Assembly (NCBI GenBank): GCA_964219355.1
Contig: CAXPOZ010000003.1
Coordinates: forward strand, 372,001 to 436,000
DNA from: Parvularcula sp964219355
GTDB taxonomy: Bacteria > Pseudomonadota > Alphaproteobacteria > Caulobacterales > Parvularculaceae
Direction of reading: 5' to 3'
Length of the DNA: 64,000 nucleotides
Shown: positions 27,647 through 36,986 of the stretch, one piece after another
How positions within the stretch are numbered: the first letter of the stretch is position 1
Layout of the letters: every line of letters begins with the position of its first letter
Notes under the pieces: generated by a model
Seen by the model: only the letters and a program-made list of their open reading frames with translations
Database searches by the model: none
What the model was told of the DNA's origin: nothing
Program-made: the position numbers and the translations under genes

Positions 27647-28738
27647 TCAGTCCTCTAGCAGGGCCGCAACCAGATCGGCCAGCTTCTCGGCGGCCCGTTC
27701 CGGCGCAACGGATCTGGCGGCCTTTGCGGCGCCTGCCAGCCAATCAGGATCATTCAATCGCGGCAACAGCATGGCAGCGGCTTTTTCAGGTGTTGCCTCT
27801 GCTTCCAGCAGCAGATCCGCCGAGCCCGCTGCGACGAGCGTTTCGGCATTGATTCGCTGATGGTCATCCATGGCGATGCCGAGGGGGACGAGCAGCGCCG
27901 GGCGGCCGATGACCGCAATCTCGGTCACCGACGACGCGCCTGACCGGGAGATCACATAATGGCTCCGCGCCGTTCGCTCCGGCAGGTCGGTAAAGAAGGG
28001 CGCGAGCTCCGCTTTGATGCCCGCCGCCTCATAGACACCGGCGACCGTTTCGCGATCCGCCTCCGGCACCTGATGGGTGACCTCGAGCCGCGTGCGCAGC
28101 TCTTGCGGCAGGCTGGCGAGCGCCGGGGCGAAGACCCGCCCGAAAAGGGCTGCACCCTGACTGCCGCCAAAGATCAGCACCCGCAGCGGGCCGCCGGGCT
28201 GGGGCGCATCGTATGGGAGTTCCGCTGCCTTGCGCACCGCATCGCGGACCGGATTGCCGGTCTCGACAAGCTGGCCCTTCATCTCGGGCAAACGGTCAAG
28301 CCGGGGAAAACCATGCGCGACGATATCGGCGCCTGGCGCCGCGCGGCGATTGACCCGGCCGAGAACCGCATTCTGTTCGTGTACCGCAAAAGGGAGGCGC
28401 AGTGTCCTTGCCGCGAACAGGCCCGGCGCGGAAGGATAGCCGCCAAAGCCGACAACGGCATTGACTTTTTCCTGCTTTAACGCCCGCCTTGCGGTGCGCA
28501 GGCCCCGGAACATCGCCCAGGCCATCTGCGCCTTGGCGACGGGACCTTTGACATTGGGATTGGCCGCTTCAAGCAGGACGATCCGGTCGGCAGGAAAGCC
28601 GTCCGTATAGCGAAGGCCCCGCTCATCGGTCAGGAGGATCACGCGCCAGCCGCGCGTCTTTGCTTCTTCGGCAAGCGACTGGGCCGGGAACATGTGCCCG
28701 CCCGTTCCCCCTGCGGCGAGGGCCAGTATGTGTGTCAC
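27647..28738 (-). CDS. murG: UDP-GlcNAc:lipid I N-acetylglucosaminyltransferase
   Basis: Converts lipid I to lipid II at the inner face of the membrane. It is 363 residues of GT-B fold. Motifs: LAAGGTGGHMFPAQSLAEE, VVGFGGYPSAPGL, VHEQNAVLGRVNR, LIFGGSQGA and the donor-site SRSGASSVTEIAVIGRPALLVPL with DDHQRINAE. It starts with GTG, overlapping the ftsW stop by 4 bases (GTGA). No anomalies. Confidence 0.96.
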   Translation of the reverse strand: MTHILALAAGGTGGHMFPAQSLAEEAKTRGWRVILLTDERGLRYTDGFPADRIVLLEAANPNVKGPVAKAQMAWAMFRGLRTARRALKQEKVNAVVGFGGYPSAPGLFAARTLRLPFAVHEQNAVLGRVNRRAAPGADIVAHGFPRLDRLPEMKGQLVETGNPVRDAVRKAAELPYDAPQPGGPLRVLIFGGSQGAALFGRVFAPALASLPQELRTRLEVTHQVPEADRETVAGVYEAAGIKAELAPFFTDLPERTARSHYVISRSGASSVTEIAVIGRPALLVPLGIAMDDHQRINAETLVAAGSADLLLEAEATPEKAAAMLLPRLNDPDWLAGAAKAARSVAPERAAEKLADLVAALLED

Positions 28739-29868
28739 GAAAGCGGCTCCTGCCGCCTCGTCAGGGCAAGGAGGAGGCCAGCGGTCAGGGCCGCTGCGAT
28801 CAACGACGAGCCGCCATAGGAAATGAACGGCAAGGTCATGCCTTTGGCCGGCAGGACGCCCAGCGTGACGCCGATATTCACCAGCGCCTGAAACGTCAGC
28901 TGGGCAGCAAGCCCGACAATGGCGCAGCGCACGAAAAGGCTCTGCGCCCGCGCGGCATGATAAAGGCAGCGCATCGCAATCGCGCAGAAAATCCCCAAGA
29001 CGATCAGGCAGAGAAGGAAGCCGAATTCCTCACCCGCGACAGCAAAGATGAAATCCGTATGCGCATCGGGCAGATGCGTCTTGACGCTCGGATTGTTGGC
29101 AAAGTCATGGCCGATGAGCCCGCCGCCTGAAATCGCGCCCAGCGCCGTATCCACCTGATAGGTGTCGCCCGTATCAGGCGACAGGAAGCGGTCGATGCGG
29201 CTTTTGAAATGCGGCGCGAAGCGATAGCCGAACAGAAGGATGCCGCCAACAAATCCGCCGAGCCCGGCAATCCATGCCCAGCTCCACCCGGCCACGAAAA
29301 AGATCGTGCCCCACATCGCGGTCAGCAGGAGGAGTTGACCGTAGTCAGGTTGGAAGATCAGCACGACAACGGCAATCAGATAAAGCCCTAGCGAGATCCC
29401 GCCCCCGGGGAAGCGCTGGTCACGATATTGCTCGGCCAGCAGCCATGCGGTGACGACCGCAAAACCCGGCTTGAAGAATTCAGAGGGCTGAAGGCTCACC
29501 CCGCCAAAGGTCAGCCACCGCGTCGAGCCCTTGATCTCCGGCCCGATAATCAGGGTCGCAAAAAGAAGGAGCAGCGCGCCCGCGCCGATCAGGATGCCCG
29601 CCCGCCGGACCTGATCGAGCGACAACAAAGACGCACCGAACATGACCAGCATGGCCGGAATGACAAAGACGAGCTGGCGCTCTACGAAGTGGAACGGATT
29701 GTCGATCCCCTTGCGCATCGCGGCGACGGGACCGGCTGCCGTACACAGAACGATCCCGATCAGGACCAGCGCTCCGAACAAAGCGAGCAGTGTCCGGTCG
29801 GTCCGCTCCCACCAGTCTTTGAGAACAGCGAGGCGCGCTGATGGCGCCCCCATCAGAAGATCATGCAT
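28735..29868 (-). CDS. ftsW: Peptidoglycan glycosyltransferase FtsW
   Basis: A SEDS-family polymerase for septal peptidoglycan, partner of FtsI. It is 377 residues with about ten transmembrane helices. Family signatures are LTFGGVSLQPSEFFKPGF, IFQPDYGQLLLL, the catalytic-loop region HLPDAHTDFIFAVAGEEFG (with the conserved Asp) and TLPFISYGGSSLIAAALTAG. It overlaps murD by 8 bases and murG by 4. The sequence looks fully active, so septal wall synthesis is expected. Confidence 0.95.
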   Translation of the reverse strand: MHDLLMGAPSARLAVLKDWWERTDRTLLALFGALVLIGIVLCTAAGPVAAMRKGIDNPFHFVERQLVFVIPAMLVMFGASLLSLDQVRRAGILIGAGALLLLFATLIIGPEIKGSTRWLTFGGVSLQPSEFFKPGFAVVTAWLLAEQYRDQRFPGGGISLGLYLIAVVVLIFQPDYGQLLLLTAMWGTIFFVAGWSWAWIAGLGGFVGGILLFGYRFAPHFKSRIDRFLSPDTGDTYQVDTALGAISGGGLIGHDFANNPSVKTHLPDAHTDFIFAVAGEEFGFLLCLIVLGIFCAIAMRCLYHAARAQSLFVRCAIVGLAAQLTFQALVNIGVTLGVLPAKGMTLPFISYGGSSLIAAALTAGLLLALTRRQEPLS

Positions 29869-31225
29869 GGAGGGCCTGCCTTTCCATCCGGTCGGAAACG
29901 AGTTTCCTGAACTCGTCGCGGCGATATTTCCCCGCTAGTGGCGCGACCCCCGGCGCAAAAAGAACAACTGGAGCGGCATCTTCCGCCCCTACATCACGGC
30001 TCGCGGCGGCATCATCGCACGCCGCTTTGAAAGCCAGCGCCAGCGGGCTCACGCCCTCGCCGTCTTTCGTCTGCTCGCCCAGCAGGTAGCTGCCGACCGC
30101 GCCGTCGCCGATCTGCTCGCGCGTGCCGGCATCGCCGCCGATCCAGAAAACATTCGGGCACGCATTGATGGCCCGTTCGGCAGCCGCCGGATTGCTGGCA
30201 TAGCTGTCATCGATGAAGACGATGCCGTCGGCTGCGCCCAGGCACTCGAACCGCCCGGCCAGTCCCTCATAGGAATGAAGCGACTTGATGATCATCGCGG
30301 GAGGAATGCCGATCGACAGGCAGGCGGCGATGGCGGCCGCAGCATCCTGATTGAAATGCGCGCCAAGGAAGCCTTTCGCACGGGAGAAATCACCAAGGCT
30401 TTGGGTCTTGCCGCGCTGGATCGAATAGGCAGCGCCCTCCAGCACGAACACCCCGTGCCCGATGGTTGCCTCGCCCGAGACAGGGATGATCTGGCCCTTG
30501 CCGTCGGCATCGCCCTTGCCGGACCGCAGGATGGTGCAGACCTCCTGCCCGATCGGATCATCGACCCCGATAATAGCCGTGCCGCCTGTGGCCCGCGCGC
30601 GGCAGATGCGGATCAGCGCCCGCATGGCCAGTGCAATCTCCGTACTCTGACGGGGACCGGCGGCATTAAGAAGGATGGGGATGTCGACGGTCAAAGAGCG
30701 CATCCCAGCAAGGCGTCGCACCGGCACTTCTAGAAGATAGACCCGGCCCGGCGAAGGTGCATCGAGCGCAAGCGGCGGCTGGCCGAGATCGCCGCCGATT
30801 GAGACATCCCAGCCCTGCTCATCAAGGATATGCGAGATGATCGAGATCGTGACGGATTTACCGGCGGCGCCGGTCACCGCGATGACCTTGATGTCGTCGC
30901 GCAGCCCGCTTTCGGCGAGCGCCTCGCCGAAGAGATCAAGCTCTGTATAGACGGGGATCTTCAGCTCCCCGGCCCGCTCGGCCACGCCGCGCGACAGCCC
31001 GCCCCGGCCGCCATCGGCGAGGATCACGGCCGTCATCTCTTCCATCGGCCAGACCCGCGGCGGCACGCAATCGCCGGGCGTTTCCTTGCGCCGCAGCGTA
31101 TGGGCGTCCCAGGCATAGACTTCCGATGCCCCGCTCGCGTGCAAACTTGCCACCGCCGCGCGGCCTCCGGGCCCAAGACCCAGAACACCCACCTTCTGGC
31201 CGGCAAATTTTTCGAGCGGGATCAT
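29861..31225 (-). CDS. murD: MurD-position Mur-ligase homologue with degenerate active site
   Basis: Sits in the murD slot (mraY-murD-ftsW) and is of normal length at 454 residues. The three-domain outline is still readable: VGVLGLGPGG, TGAAGKS P-loop (118-124), LLEVP (E166) and TAIIGVDDP. Key MurD residues are gone. The N-domain SPG motif reads ADGGRG, GTNGKST is GAAGKSV, SSFQLE is PVRRLA, and N-x3-DHLDRH with the carbamylated Lys becomes NAAGPRQS and RALIRICRA (187-210). DSKATN becomes DSYASN (K to Y342), the GGxxK lysine is absent (GGDAGTRE), and SPACASFDQF becomes APGVAPLAGKY. On known MurD chemistry this should not ligate D-Glu efficiently. The frame is intact and coupled to its neighbours, so it may be a regulator or scaffold, or a ligase with changed chemistry. 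Catalytic loss is an inference. Confidence 0.75.
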   Translation of the reverse strand: MIPLEKFAGQKVGVLGLGPGGRAAVASLHASGASEVYAWDAHTLRRKETPGDCVPPRVWPMEEMTAVILADGGRGGLSRGVAERAGELKIPVYTELDLFGEALAESGLRDDIKVIAVTGAAGKSVTISIISHILDEQGWDVSIGGDLGQPPLALDAPSPGRVYLLEVPVRRLAGMRSLTVDIPILLNAAGPRQSTEIALAMRALIRICRARATGGTAIIGVDDPIGQEVCTILRSGKGDADGKGQIIPVSGEATIGHGVFVLEGAAYSIQRGKTQSLGDFSRAKGFLGAHFNQDAAAAIAACLSIGIPPAMIIKSLHSYEGLAGRFECLGAADGIVFIDDSYASNPAAAERAINACPNVFWIGGDAGTREQIGDGAVGSYLLGEQTKDGEGVSPLALAFKAACDDAAASRDVGAEDAAPVVLFAPGVAPLAGKYRRDEFRKLVSDRMERQALHA

Positions 31226-31237
31226 TTTCGTCGCCTT

Positions 31238-32344
31238 CTACCTGATTTTCAGTGTGCTGAGCCCGATCAGCGCGAGGATCACCGCGATGATCCAGAAACG
31301 GATCACGATGGTCGATTCGCGCCAGCCGAGCTGTTCGTAATGGTGGTGGATGGGGGCCATGCGGAAGACCCGCTTGCCGGTCAGTTTGAAGGACGCGATC
31401 TGGATCATCACCGACAGCGCCTCGAAGACAAAGAGCCCGCCGATGATCGCGAGAACCACTTCGTGCTTGGTCGCGACCGCAATCGCACCCAGCGCCCCGC
31501 CGAGCGAGAGAGAGCCCGTATCGCCCATGAAGATCATGGCAGGCGGTGCGTTGAACCACAGGAAGCCGAGCCCTGCGCCGACAATCGCGCCGCAGATAAT
31601 GGCCAGCTCCCCAACTCCCGGCACGTAAGTCAGGCCGAGATAGTCGGTATAGTCGATCCGCCCGACGAGATAGGCGATGAGCATGAAGCTCGCCGCGGCG
31701 ATCATCACCGGCACGATAGCGAGCCCGTCGAGCCCGTCCGTCATGTTGACCGCATTGGATGACCCGACGATCACGAAACCGGTAAAGGGAATGATGAAAA
31801 GCCCGAGCGGGATCATCGCATCTTTCAGGAACGGCAGCGGCACGCGGGTCGCAATCGCATTGTCGATGCTCGGCTCATTCGAGAGCACCCAAAAGCAGAA
31901 CCACGCCGCCCCAAAGGCAATCAGGAACTGGAAGATCAGCTTGAAGGAGCCGACGACGCCCTTGGTGTTCTGCTTGGCGACTTTGAGATAATCGTCGAGG
32001 AAGCCGAGCAGGCCAAAGCCCATGGTGACGGCCAGAACCATCCACACATAGGGATTGTTGAGCGGCGCCCAGAGCAGGACGGCAATCAGCATGCTGAGCA
32101 GGATCAGCACACCGCCCATTGTGGGTGTGCCGGCCTTTTCGATGATGTGGCTCTGCGGGCCGTCCTGACGGATCGGCTGGCCCTTGCCCTGCTTGACCCG
32201 CATCCAGCGGATCAGCGGCGGGCCGATAATGAAAGAGATCAGCAGCGCGGTCATGATCGCGCCGCCGGTGCGGAAGGTGATGTAGCGGAAGACGTTGAAC
32301 AACGCGACGTCGTCTGCAAGCGGGGTGAAGAGATGATAGAGCAT
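31238..32344 (-). CDS. mraY: Phospho-N-acetylmuramoyl-pentapeptide-transferase
   Basis: Transfers phospho-MurNAc-pentapeptide to undecaprenyl phosphate, giving lipid I. It is 368 residues with ten transmembrane helices. Catalytic motifs are intact: GTPTMGG, FLDDYLKVAK, SNAVNMTDGLDG, FMGDTGSLSLGG and the cytoplasmic MAPIHHHYEQLGW. It lies between murF (9-base gap) and murD (12-base gap). Its intactness shows that precursor flux still reaches the membrane. Confidence 0.96.
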   Translation of the reverse strand: MLYHLFTPLADDVALFNVFRYITFRTGGAIMTALLISFIIGPPLIRWMRVKQGKGQPIRQDGPQSHIIEKAGTPTMGGVLILLSMLIAVLLWAPLNNPYVWMVLAVTMGFGLLGFLDDYLKVAKQNTKGVVGSFKLIFQFLIAFGAAWFCFWVLSNEPSIDNAIATRVPLPFLKDAMIPLGLFIIPFTGFVIVGSSNAVNMTDGLDGLAIVPVMIAAASFMLIAYLVGRIDYTDYLGLTYVPGVGELAIICGAIVGAGLGFLWFNAPPAMIFMGDTGSLSLGGALGAIAVATKHEVVLAIIGGLFVFEALSVMIQIASFKLTGKRVFRMAPIHHHYEQLGWRESTIVIRFWIIAVILALIGLSTLKIR

Positions 32345-32353
32345 GGCCGCCCG

Positions 32354-33784
32354 CTACTCCGGTCGCACGTGCTTGGCTAGGAAACTTGCCAAAACTGCCC
32401 CGATTCCCGACGCATTGGAGCCCTTGAAGAGAACGATATCTCCGGCGCGGAGGTCTTTTGCGATTTCGTCCTCAAGACCGGCAGCATCTTCGGACCAGCC
32501 GGCGAGCATATTGGTTGCGAGCCCGTCCTTGAGAGAAGTCATATCCTTGCCCGCCAGCCACACCTGATCGACGCGGGCCTGCGCGATCGGCACGGCCAGT
32601 TCGGCATGAAGCGCAGCCGCGCTTTCGCCCAGCTCTTTCATCTCGCCGAGGACCGCGATCCGGCGCCCGCCCGGCCCCGGCTGCATCCCGGCCAAGACGG
32701 ACAGCGCTGCCGCCATGGAGGCAGGGTTCGCATTATAGGCTTCATCGAGGATGGTCAGTGTGCCGCCCTCGACCTCAATCTTGTGCTGGGCGCCCCGCCC
32801 CTCACCGGCTCGGAATTTCTCAAGCCCCTGAATCACCTGTTTGATCGGCAGGCCGATGGCGTGGCCCGCTGCGATCACGGCCAGCGCATTCATCGCCAGA
32901 TGCTTGCCCGGCGAGGACAGCATCAGATCATGCGTCTCGCCATCGAGCTGGAAAATGACGGTGCTGCCCCCGGCATAGCCCTGATATTCGGTCAGCATGA
33001 CACCGGCTTCCGCCGCACCAGTCTCACCGAAGGGGATGATATGCCGGACACCATGGCTGCGCGCTTCTTCTGTGAGGAAACCGGCATAGTGGCTGTCAGA
33101 GGGCAGGATCGCCGTGCCGCCGGGCCGCAGACCCGAGAGGATTTCGGCCTTAGCCGCGGCGATCTCATCGACGGAGGCAAAATGCGCCAGATGCGCCGGG
33201 GCAATCGCGGTGATGATCGCGGCATGCGGACGAACCAGCCCGACCAGCGGCGTGATCTCGCCTGAATGGTTCATGCCGATCTCGAAAACGCCGAAATCCG
33301 AATCAGACGGCATGGAGGCCAGCGACGCAGGCAAGCCTAAGTGATTGTTGAAGCTCTTCTCAGCGGCATGGACTTGCCCGAAGGGCGAGAGTGCCGCGCG
33401 CAGCATTTCCTTGGTCGTCGTCTTGCCGACAGAGCCCGTGACCGCGACCAGCTTGCCGAAATGGCGATCCCGCGCCGCAGCCCCGAGCGCGCCCAAACCA
33501 TCGAGTGTATCCGTGACCTGAAGCAGTGGCAGGCCCGCCGGGGCATCGCCCGGCACTTTGGAGACAAGCGCGGCGCCCGCGCCTTTTTCTGCCGCTACCC
33601 CGAGGAAATCATGCCCGTCCCGTGCGCCTTCAAGCGCGACGAACAGATCGCCGGGCTTCAGCGTGCGGGTGTCAAAGCTGATCCCGCGCACCTGCCAGTC
33701 CGCCTCGCCGACCAGCTTGCCGCCCGTGGCGGCGGCCGCCTCGTGCGACGACCAGAGCGGACTTGTGGATAGCGGATAGGACAT
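32354..33784 (-). CDS. murF: UDP-MurNAc-tripeptide--D-Ala-D-Ala ligase
   Basis: Adds D-Ala-D-Ala to the tripeptide precursor. It is 476 residues. The N-domain FDTRTLKPGDLFVALEGARDGHDF, P-loop VTGSVGKTTTKEML, FEIGMNHSGEI, IAPAHLAHF and DEAYNANPASM are all present, so the ATP, Mg and UDP sites look functional. It shares its start region with the murE stop and lies 9 bases before mraY. Confidence 0.95.
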   Translation of the reverse strand: MSYPLSTSPLWSSHEAAAATGGKLVGEADWQVRGISFDTRTLKPGDLFVALEGARDGHDFLGVAAEKGAGAALVSKVPGDAPAGLPLLQVTDTLDGLGALGAAARDRHFGKLVAVTGSVGKTTTKEMLRAALSPFGQVHAAEKSFNNHLGLPASLASMPSDSDFGVFEIGMNHSGEITPLVGLVRPHAAIITAIAPAHLAHFASVDEIAAAKAEILSGLRPGGTAILPSDSHYAGFLTEEARSHGVRHIIPFGETGAAEAGVMLTEYQGYAGGSTVIFQLDGETHDLMLSSPGKHLAMNALAVIAAGHAIGLPIKQVIQGLEKFRAGEGRGAQHKIEVEGGTLTILDEAYNANPASMAAALSVLAGMQPGPGGRRIAVLGEMKELGESAAALHAELAVPIAQARVDQVWLAGKDMTSLKDGLATNMLAGWSEDAAGLEDEIAKDLRAGDIVLFKGSNASGIGAVLASFLAKHVRPE

Positions 33785-35232
33785 CAGGCATTCACCTCGC
33801 CAAGAAGCTTTGCGGTGACGTCGACATCATCAAAGGGATAGGTCACCGTGCCAATCGTCTGGCCCTGTTCGTGACCCTTGCCCGCCACCAGCAGGACATC
33901 GCCGGGCGCAAGGCCCTTGATCCCTTCTTCTATTGCTTCGCGGCGCCCCGCAATGACTATCGCATCGGGTGCGCCCCTGGCGACTTCGTCACGGATCGAG
34001 GCAGGGTCTTCCGTTCGCGGATTGTCATCGGTGATGATCACCCGCTCGGCGCCTTTCGCCGCGGCCGCCGCCATCAGCGGACGTTTTGCTCGGTCACGGT
34101 CCCCGCCTGCGCCAAAGACGACATGGAGCCGCCCTTCCGTATGCGGGCGGATCGCGGCCAGCGCCGTCTCGATCGCATCCGGCGTATGCGCAAAATCGAT
34201 ATAGGCCGCCGCTTCCCCCCCGCCGGTGAAGACCCGCGTGCCTGCGCGCTGCATCCGGCCCGGTGCCGCAGAGAGATCGGCGAGATGCTCAATGACCTCC
34301 TCGCCGTCAAAGCCCGTGACGATAGCGAGCCCCGCCGCGACCAGCGCGTTGTCCGCCTGGAACGCGCCAATCAATGGCAGCTCCAATGTCCGTCGTACCG
34401 CCTTCCAGCTCAGCGTCACCCGCAATCCGTCCGTTGTCGGCACAAGGTCATGCAGGATGATGTCCTCGCCCTTGCGTCCGACGCTGAAGACCTGCCGCCC
34501 GGCAGCACGGGTCTCTTCTGCAGCTCTTTGTGAGCCCGGCCCGTCCATATTGATGACCGCGACCCCGTCCTTGGGCATCAGCTCCGTCAGCAGACGGAGC
34601 TTGGCCTGAAAATAATCTTCGAAATCCGGGTGATAATCGAGATGGTCCTGCGTGATATTTGTGAAGGCGGCATGGGAGAAATGAATGCCGTCCGCCCGGA
34701 ATTGGCTGAGCCCGTGGGAGGAAACCTCCATCGCCAGATGCGTCGTTCCCATGGTCGTCATGGTAGAGAGGATCTGGTGGATCTCGACCGGATCGGGCGT
34801 TGTGTGCCGCAGGGCATATTCATAGCCCGGCGCGAAGGCCCCGAGCGTGCCGAGCGTGCCCGCCTTCACCCCGAAGGCAGACCAGAGCTGCTGGGTAAAT
34901 CTGGCAACGGAGGTTTTCCCGTTGGTGCCGGTGATCCCGACGACCGTGCGCGGCTGGCCTTCGTGAAAGCTCATCGCGATCTGGGCGAGGGTCAGGCGCG
35001 GCTCTTCGCTTTCGATAACCGGCACGTCTGCTTCGGTCCCCGGTACGGCTAGAACCGCAACGGCACCTGCCGCCACCGCATCAGGGATGAACCTCCGGCC
35101 ATCAACCTGCGTGCCGGGAAGCGCCGCAAATAGATAGCCGGGCTTCACCGCCCGCGAGTCCGCCGTAATGCCTGTAATTTTCACATCCGGCAGCCGCCGG
35201 GCCAATGTCGTCAACTCTTGTAGCGGCTTCAC
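33784..35232 (-). CDS. murE: UDP-MurNAc-tripeptide synthetase (meso-DAP-adding)
   Basis: Adds the third stem residue. The specificity motif DNPR (ITDDNPRTEDP) points to meso-diaminopimelate, giving Gram-negative A1-gamma peptidoglycan. Other motifs are intact: GITADSRAVKPGYLFAALPG, GITGTNGKTSVARF, AMEVSSHGL, NITQDHLDYH with the carbamylated Lys in YFQAKLRLL, DFAHTPDAIE and GKGHE. It starts with GTG overlapping the ftsI stop (GTGA). MurE needs the MurD product, UDP-MurNAc-L-Ala-D-Glu, so a functional D-Glu-adding activity must exist somewhere. Confidence 0.96.
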   Translation of the reverse strand: MKPLQELTTLARRLPDVKITGITADSRAVKPGYLFAALPGTQVDGRRFIPDAVAAGAVAVLAVPGTEADVPVIESEEPRLTLAQIAMSFHEGQPRTVVGITGTNGKTSVARFTQQLWSAFGVKAGTLGTLGAFAPGYEYALRHTTPDPVEIHQILSTMTTMGTTHLAMEVSSHGLSQFRADGIHFSHAAFTNITQDHLDYHPDFEDYFQAKLRLLTELMPKDGVAVINMDGPGSQRAAEETRAAGRQVFSVGRKGEDIILHDLVPTTDGLRVTLSWKAVRRTLELPLIGAFQADNALVAAGLAIVTGFDGEEVIEHLADLSAAPGRMQRAGTRVFTGGGEAAAYIDFAHTPDAIETALAAIRPHTEGRLHVVFGAGGDRDRAKRPLMAAAAAKGAERVIITDDNPRTEDPASIRDEVARGAPDAIVIAGRREAIEEGIKGLAPGDVLLVAGKGHEQGQTIGTVTYPFDDVDVTAKLLGEVNA

Positions 35233-36986
35233 CGCAACGCCTCCTCCAGCAAACCAGTTAGCGGGTCCGCCTGATGGTCCAGCTCCGCTATCTCGGCACG
35301 CCGCAATCCCAGGAACCCATCAAATGCCACATCGTCCCCCACCGGCATCACCCCTAACGCCGGTGCGGCCCGTTCGACCACCCGCCGGAAGACGGGTGCG
35401 GCCACATATCCCGCCGTCGCATAGCCATAAGTGGCTTTCGTTCCAGCAGGTTCGTCGATCGAAACCAGCAGCACATATTTCGGATCGTAACCCGGAAACG
35501 CGCCAATAAAGCTCGAAACGAGCTCCCCATTCTCTTCATCATAGCCGCCCGCCTGCGGTTTGTCGGCGGTCGCGGTTTTCCCGATGACGTAATATCCGTC
35601 GAGATCCGCATTGCGGCCCGTCCCGTCGGTCACCGCGCGGCGCAGGATGATGCGCATCTGGTCGCTGGTGTCCTTCGAGAAGACCTGCGTGCCCTTCTGC
35701 TCATGCCCGGCGATGAACGTCGGCACACGGTATTCACCGCCATTGACGACAGCGGCAAAGGCGGCGGCAAGCTGGATCGGTGTCACCGCAATGCCGTGGC
35801 CGTAGGACGTCGATGCCAATTCCGCCGGACGCCATGCGCTCGAATAGGCAGGCGCCTGCATCTCCGGCAGCTCAGTCTGTAGTGCCGTTGTCAGGTGCAG
35901 TTGGGACAGGCTGTCTTCAAAGGCTTCCGCGCCAAGGCGCTGGACGATCTGCACTGTCCCGATATTGGAGGAGTGCTGAATGATCTCCGACACGCTCATC
36001 ACCGGCTTCTTGCGGCTGTAATCCTTGATCTCCCAGCCGCCGACCTTGATGGGGCGTGAGACATCGAAACTGTCGCTCATACGGATGACGCCGCGATCAA
36101 GTGCGGCCGCCACCGTGATCGGCTTGAAGGCAGAGCCCAGCTCATAGCGGTCAGCCATGGCGCGGTTGCGCCAATGCGCTGCCGGGACATCGCCCGGCGC
36201 ATTCGGATTGAAATCAGGCAGGCTCGCAAGGGCGGCAACTTCGCCCGTATGCACATCAATCATGACGCCCCAGCCGGCCTTGGCCGAGAAGGTCTCAATG
36301 GCGCCTGCCAGTTCCTCCTCAAGGATCTGCTGGGCGACAAGGTCGATGGAAAGCCGCAAGGGCTCTTTCGCTGTTGCCCCGAAGGTATCGCTTTCAAGTG
36401 CCGCTTCGACACCGATCGCGCCGCCCCGGCCCGGAATCGTATAGCCCGTCACATGCGCGGCGAGCCCCTTTTGCGGATAGACCCGGCCCATGGTTTCAGG
36501 AAAGCGCATCCCCGGCAGACCGAGCGCAATGATCGCAGCGCGCTGCTCCTCGCTGATCGTGTCGGTCACATGCGCGTATTTATGCGCCGCAAGCCGGTCC
36601 CGCAGGCGGTATTCATCTGCTTGCGGAAAAATCCGGGCGACACCGCGTAAGGTCTCCTCGACATCCCAGACCTCCCGGCCATCAATTGCAAAGCCGGTCA
36701 GTTTCGCATTCATGATCAGAGGACGGCCATCACGGTCTGTAACCTCACGGCGCGGCCCTTCTGCCTCAACGACCCGGCGAAGGGTGGGATCTTCGCCGAC
36801 AAAGAACGAGACCTGCACCAGCCGGGCGGCAAGCAGCGCAAAGGCACAAGCAAACAGGCCCGCCGACAAACCAATGCGGCGCCCGCCCTCGGCCGGCACC
36901 ACACGCGATTGCGGCGGTTTGCAGGGCCGCCGGTCATCATAGACGCAGCGGACCGAAATCTGTCGCTTGAGCCCGTCTGCCCTCAT
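35229..36986 (-). CDS. ftsI: Peptidoglycan D,D-transpeptidase FtsI (PBP3) with KTA motif
   Basis: A class B penicillin-binding protein cross-linking septal peptidoglycan. It is 585 residues: a basic cytoplasmic tail with CVYDDRRPCKPP, one transmembrane helix (about 38-62), a pedestal domain (VTDRDGRPLIMN ... RVYPQKGLAAHVTGY) and a transpeptidase domain. Active-site motifs are S285-x-x-K288 (YELGSAFKPIT) and S339-S-N (HSSNIGT). The third motif, normally KTG, reads K470-T-A (VIGKTATADK); the codons are AAA ACC GCG. The Gly-to-Ala change sits on the beta-3 strand lining the cleft and could alter beta-lactam affinity or rate. It overlaps both ftsL and murE by 4 bases. Confidence 0.94.
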   Translation of the reverse strand: MRADGLKRQISVRCVYDDRRPCKPPQSRVVPAEGGRRIGLSAGLFACAFALLAARLVQVSFFVGEDPTLRRVVEAEGPRREVTDRDGRPLIMNAKLTGFAIDGREVWDVEETLRGVARIFPQADEYRLRDRLAAHKYAHVTDTISEEQRAAIIALGLPGMRFPETMGRVYPQKGLAAHVTGYTIPGRGGAIGVEAALESDTFGATAKEPLRLSIDLVAQQILEEELAGAIETFSAKAGWGVMIDVHTGEVAALASLPDFNPNAPGDVPAAHWRNRAMADRYELGSAFKPITVAAALDRGVIRMSDSFDVSRPIKVGGWEIKDYSRKKPVMSVSEIIQHSSNIGTVQIVQRLGAEAFEDSLSQLHLTTALQTELPEMQAPAYSSAWRPAELASTSYGHGIAVTPIQLAAAFAAVVNGGEYRVPTFIAGHEQKGTQVFSKDTSDQMRIILRRAVTDGTGRNADLDGYYVIGKTATADKPQAGGYDEENGELVSSFIGAFPGYDPKYVLLVSIDEPAGTKATYGYATAGYVAAPVFRRVVERAAPALGVMPVGDDVAFDGFLGLRRAEIAELDHQADPLTGLLEEALR

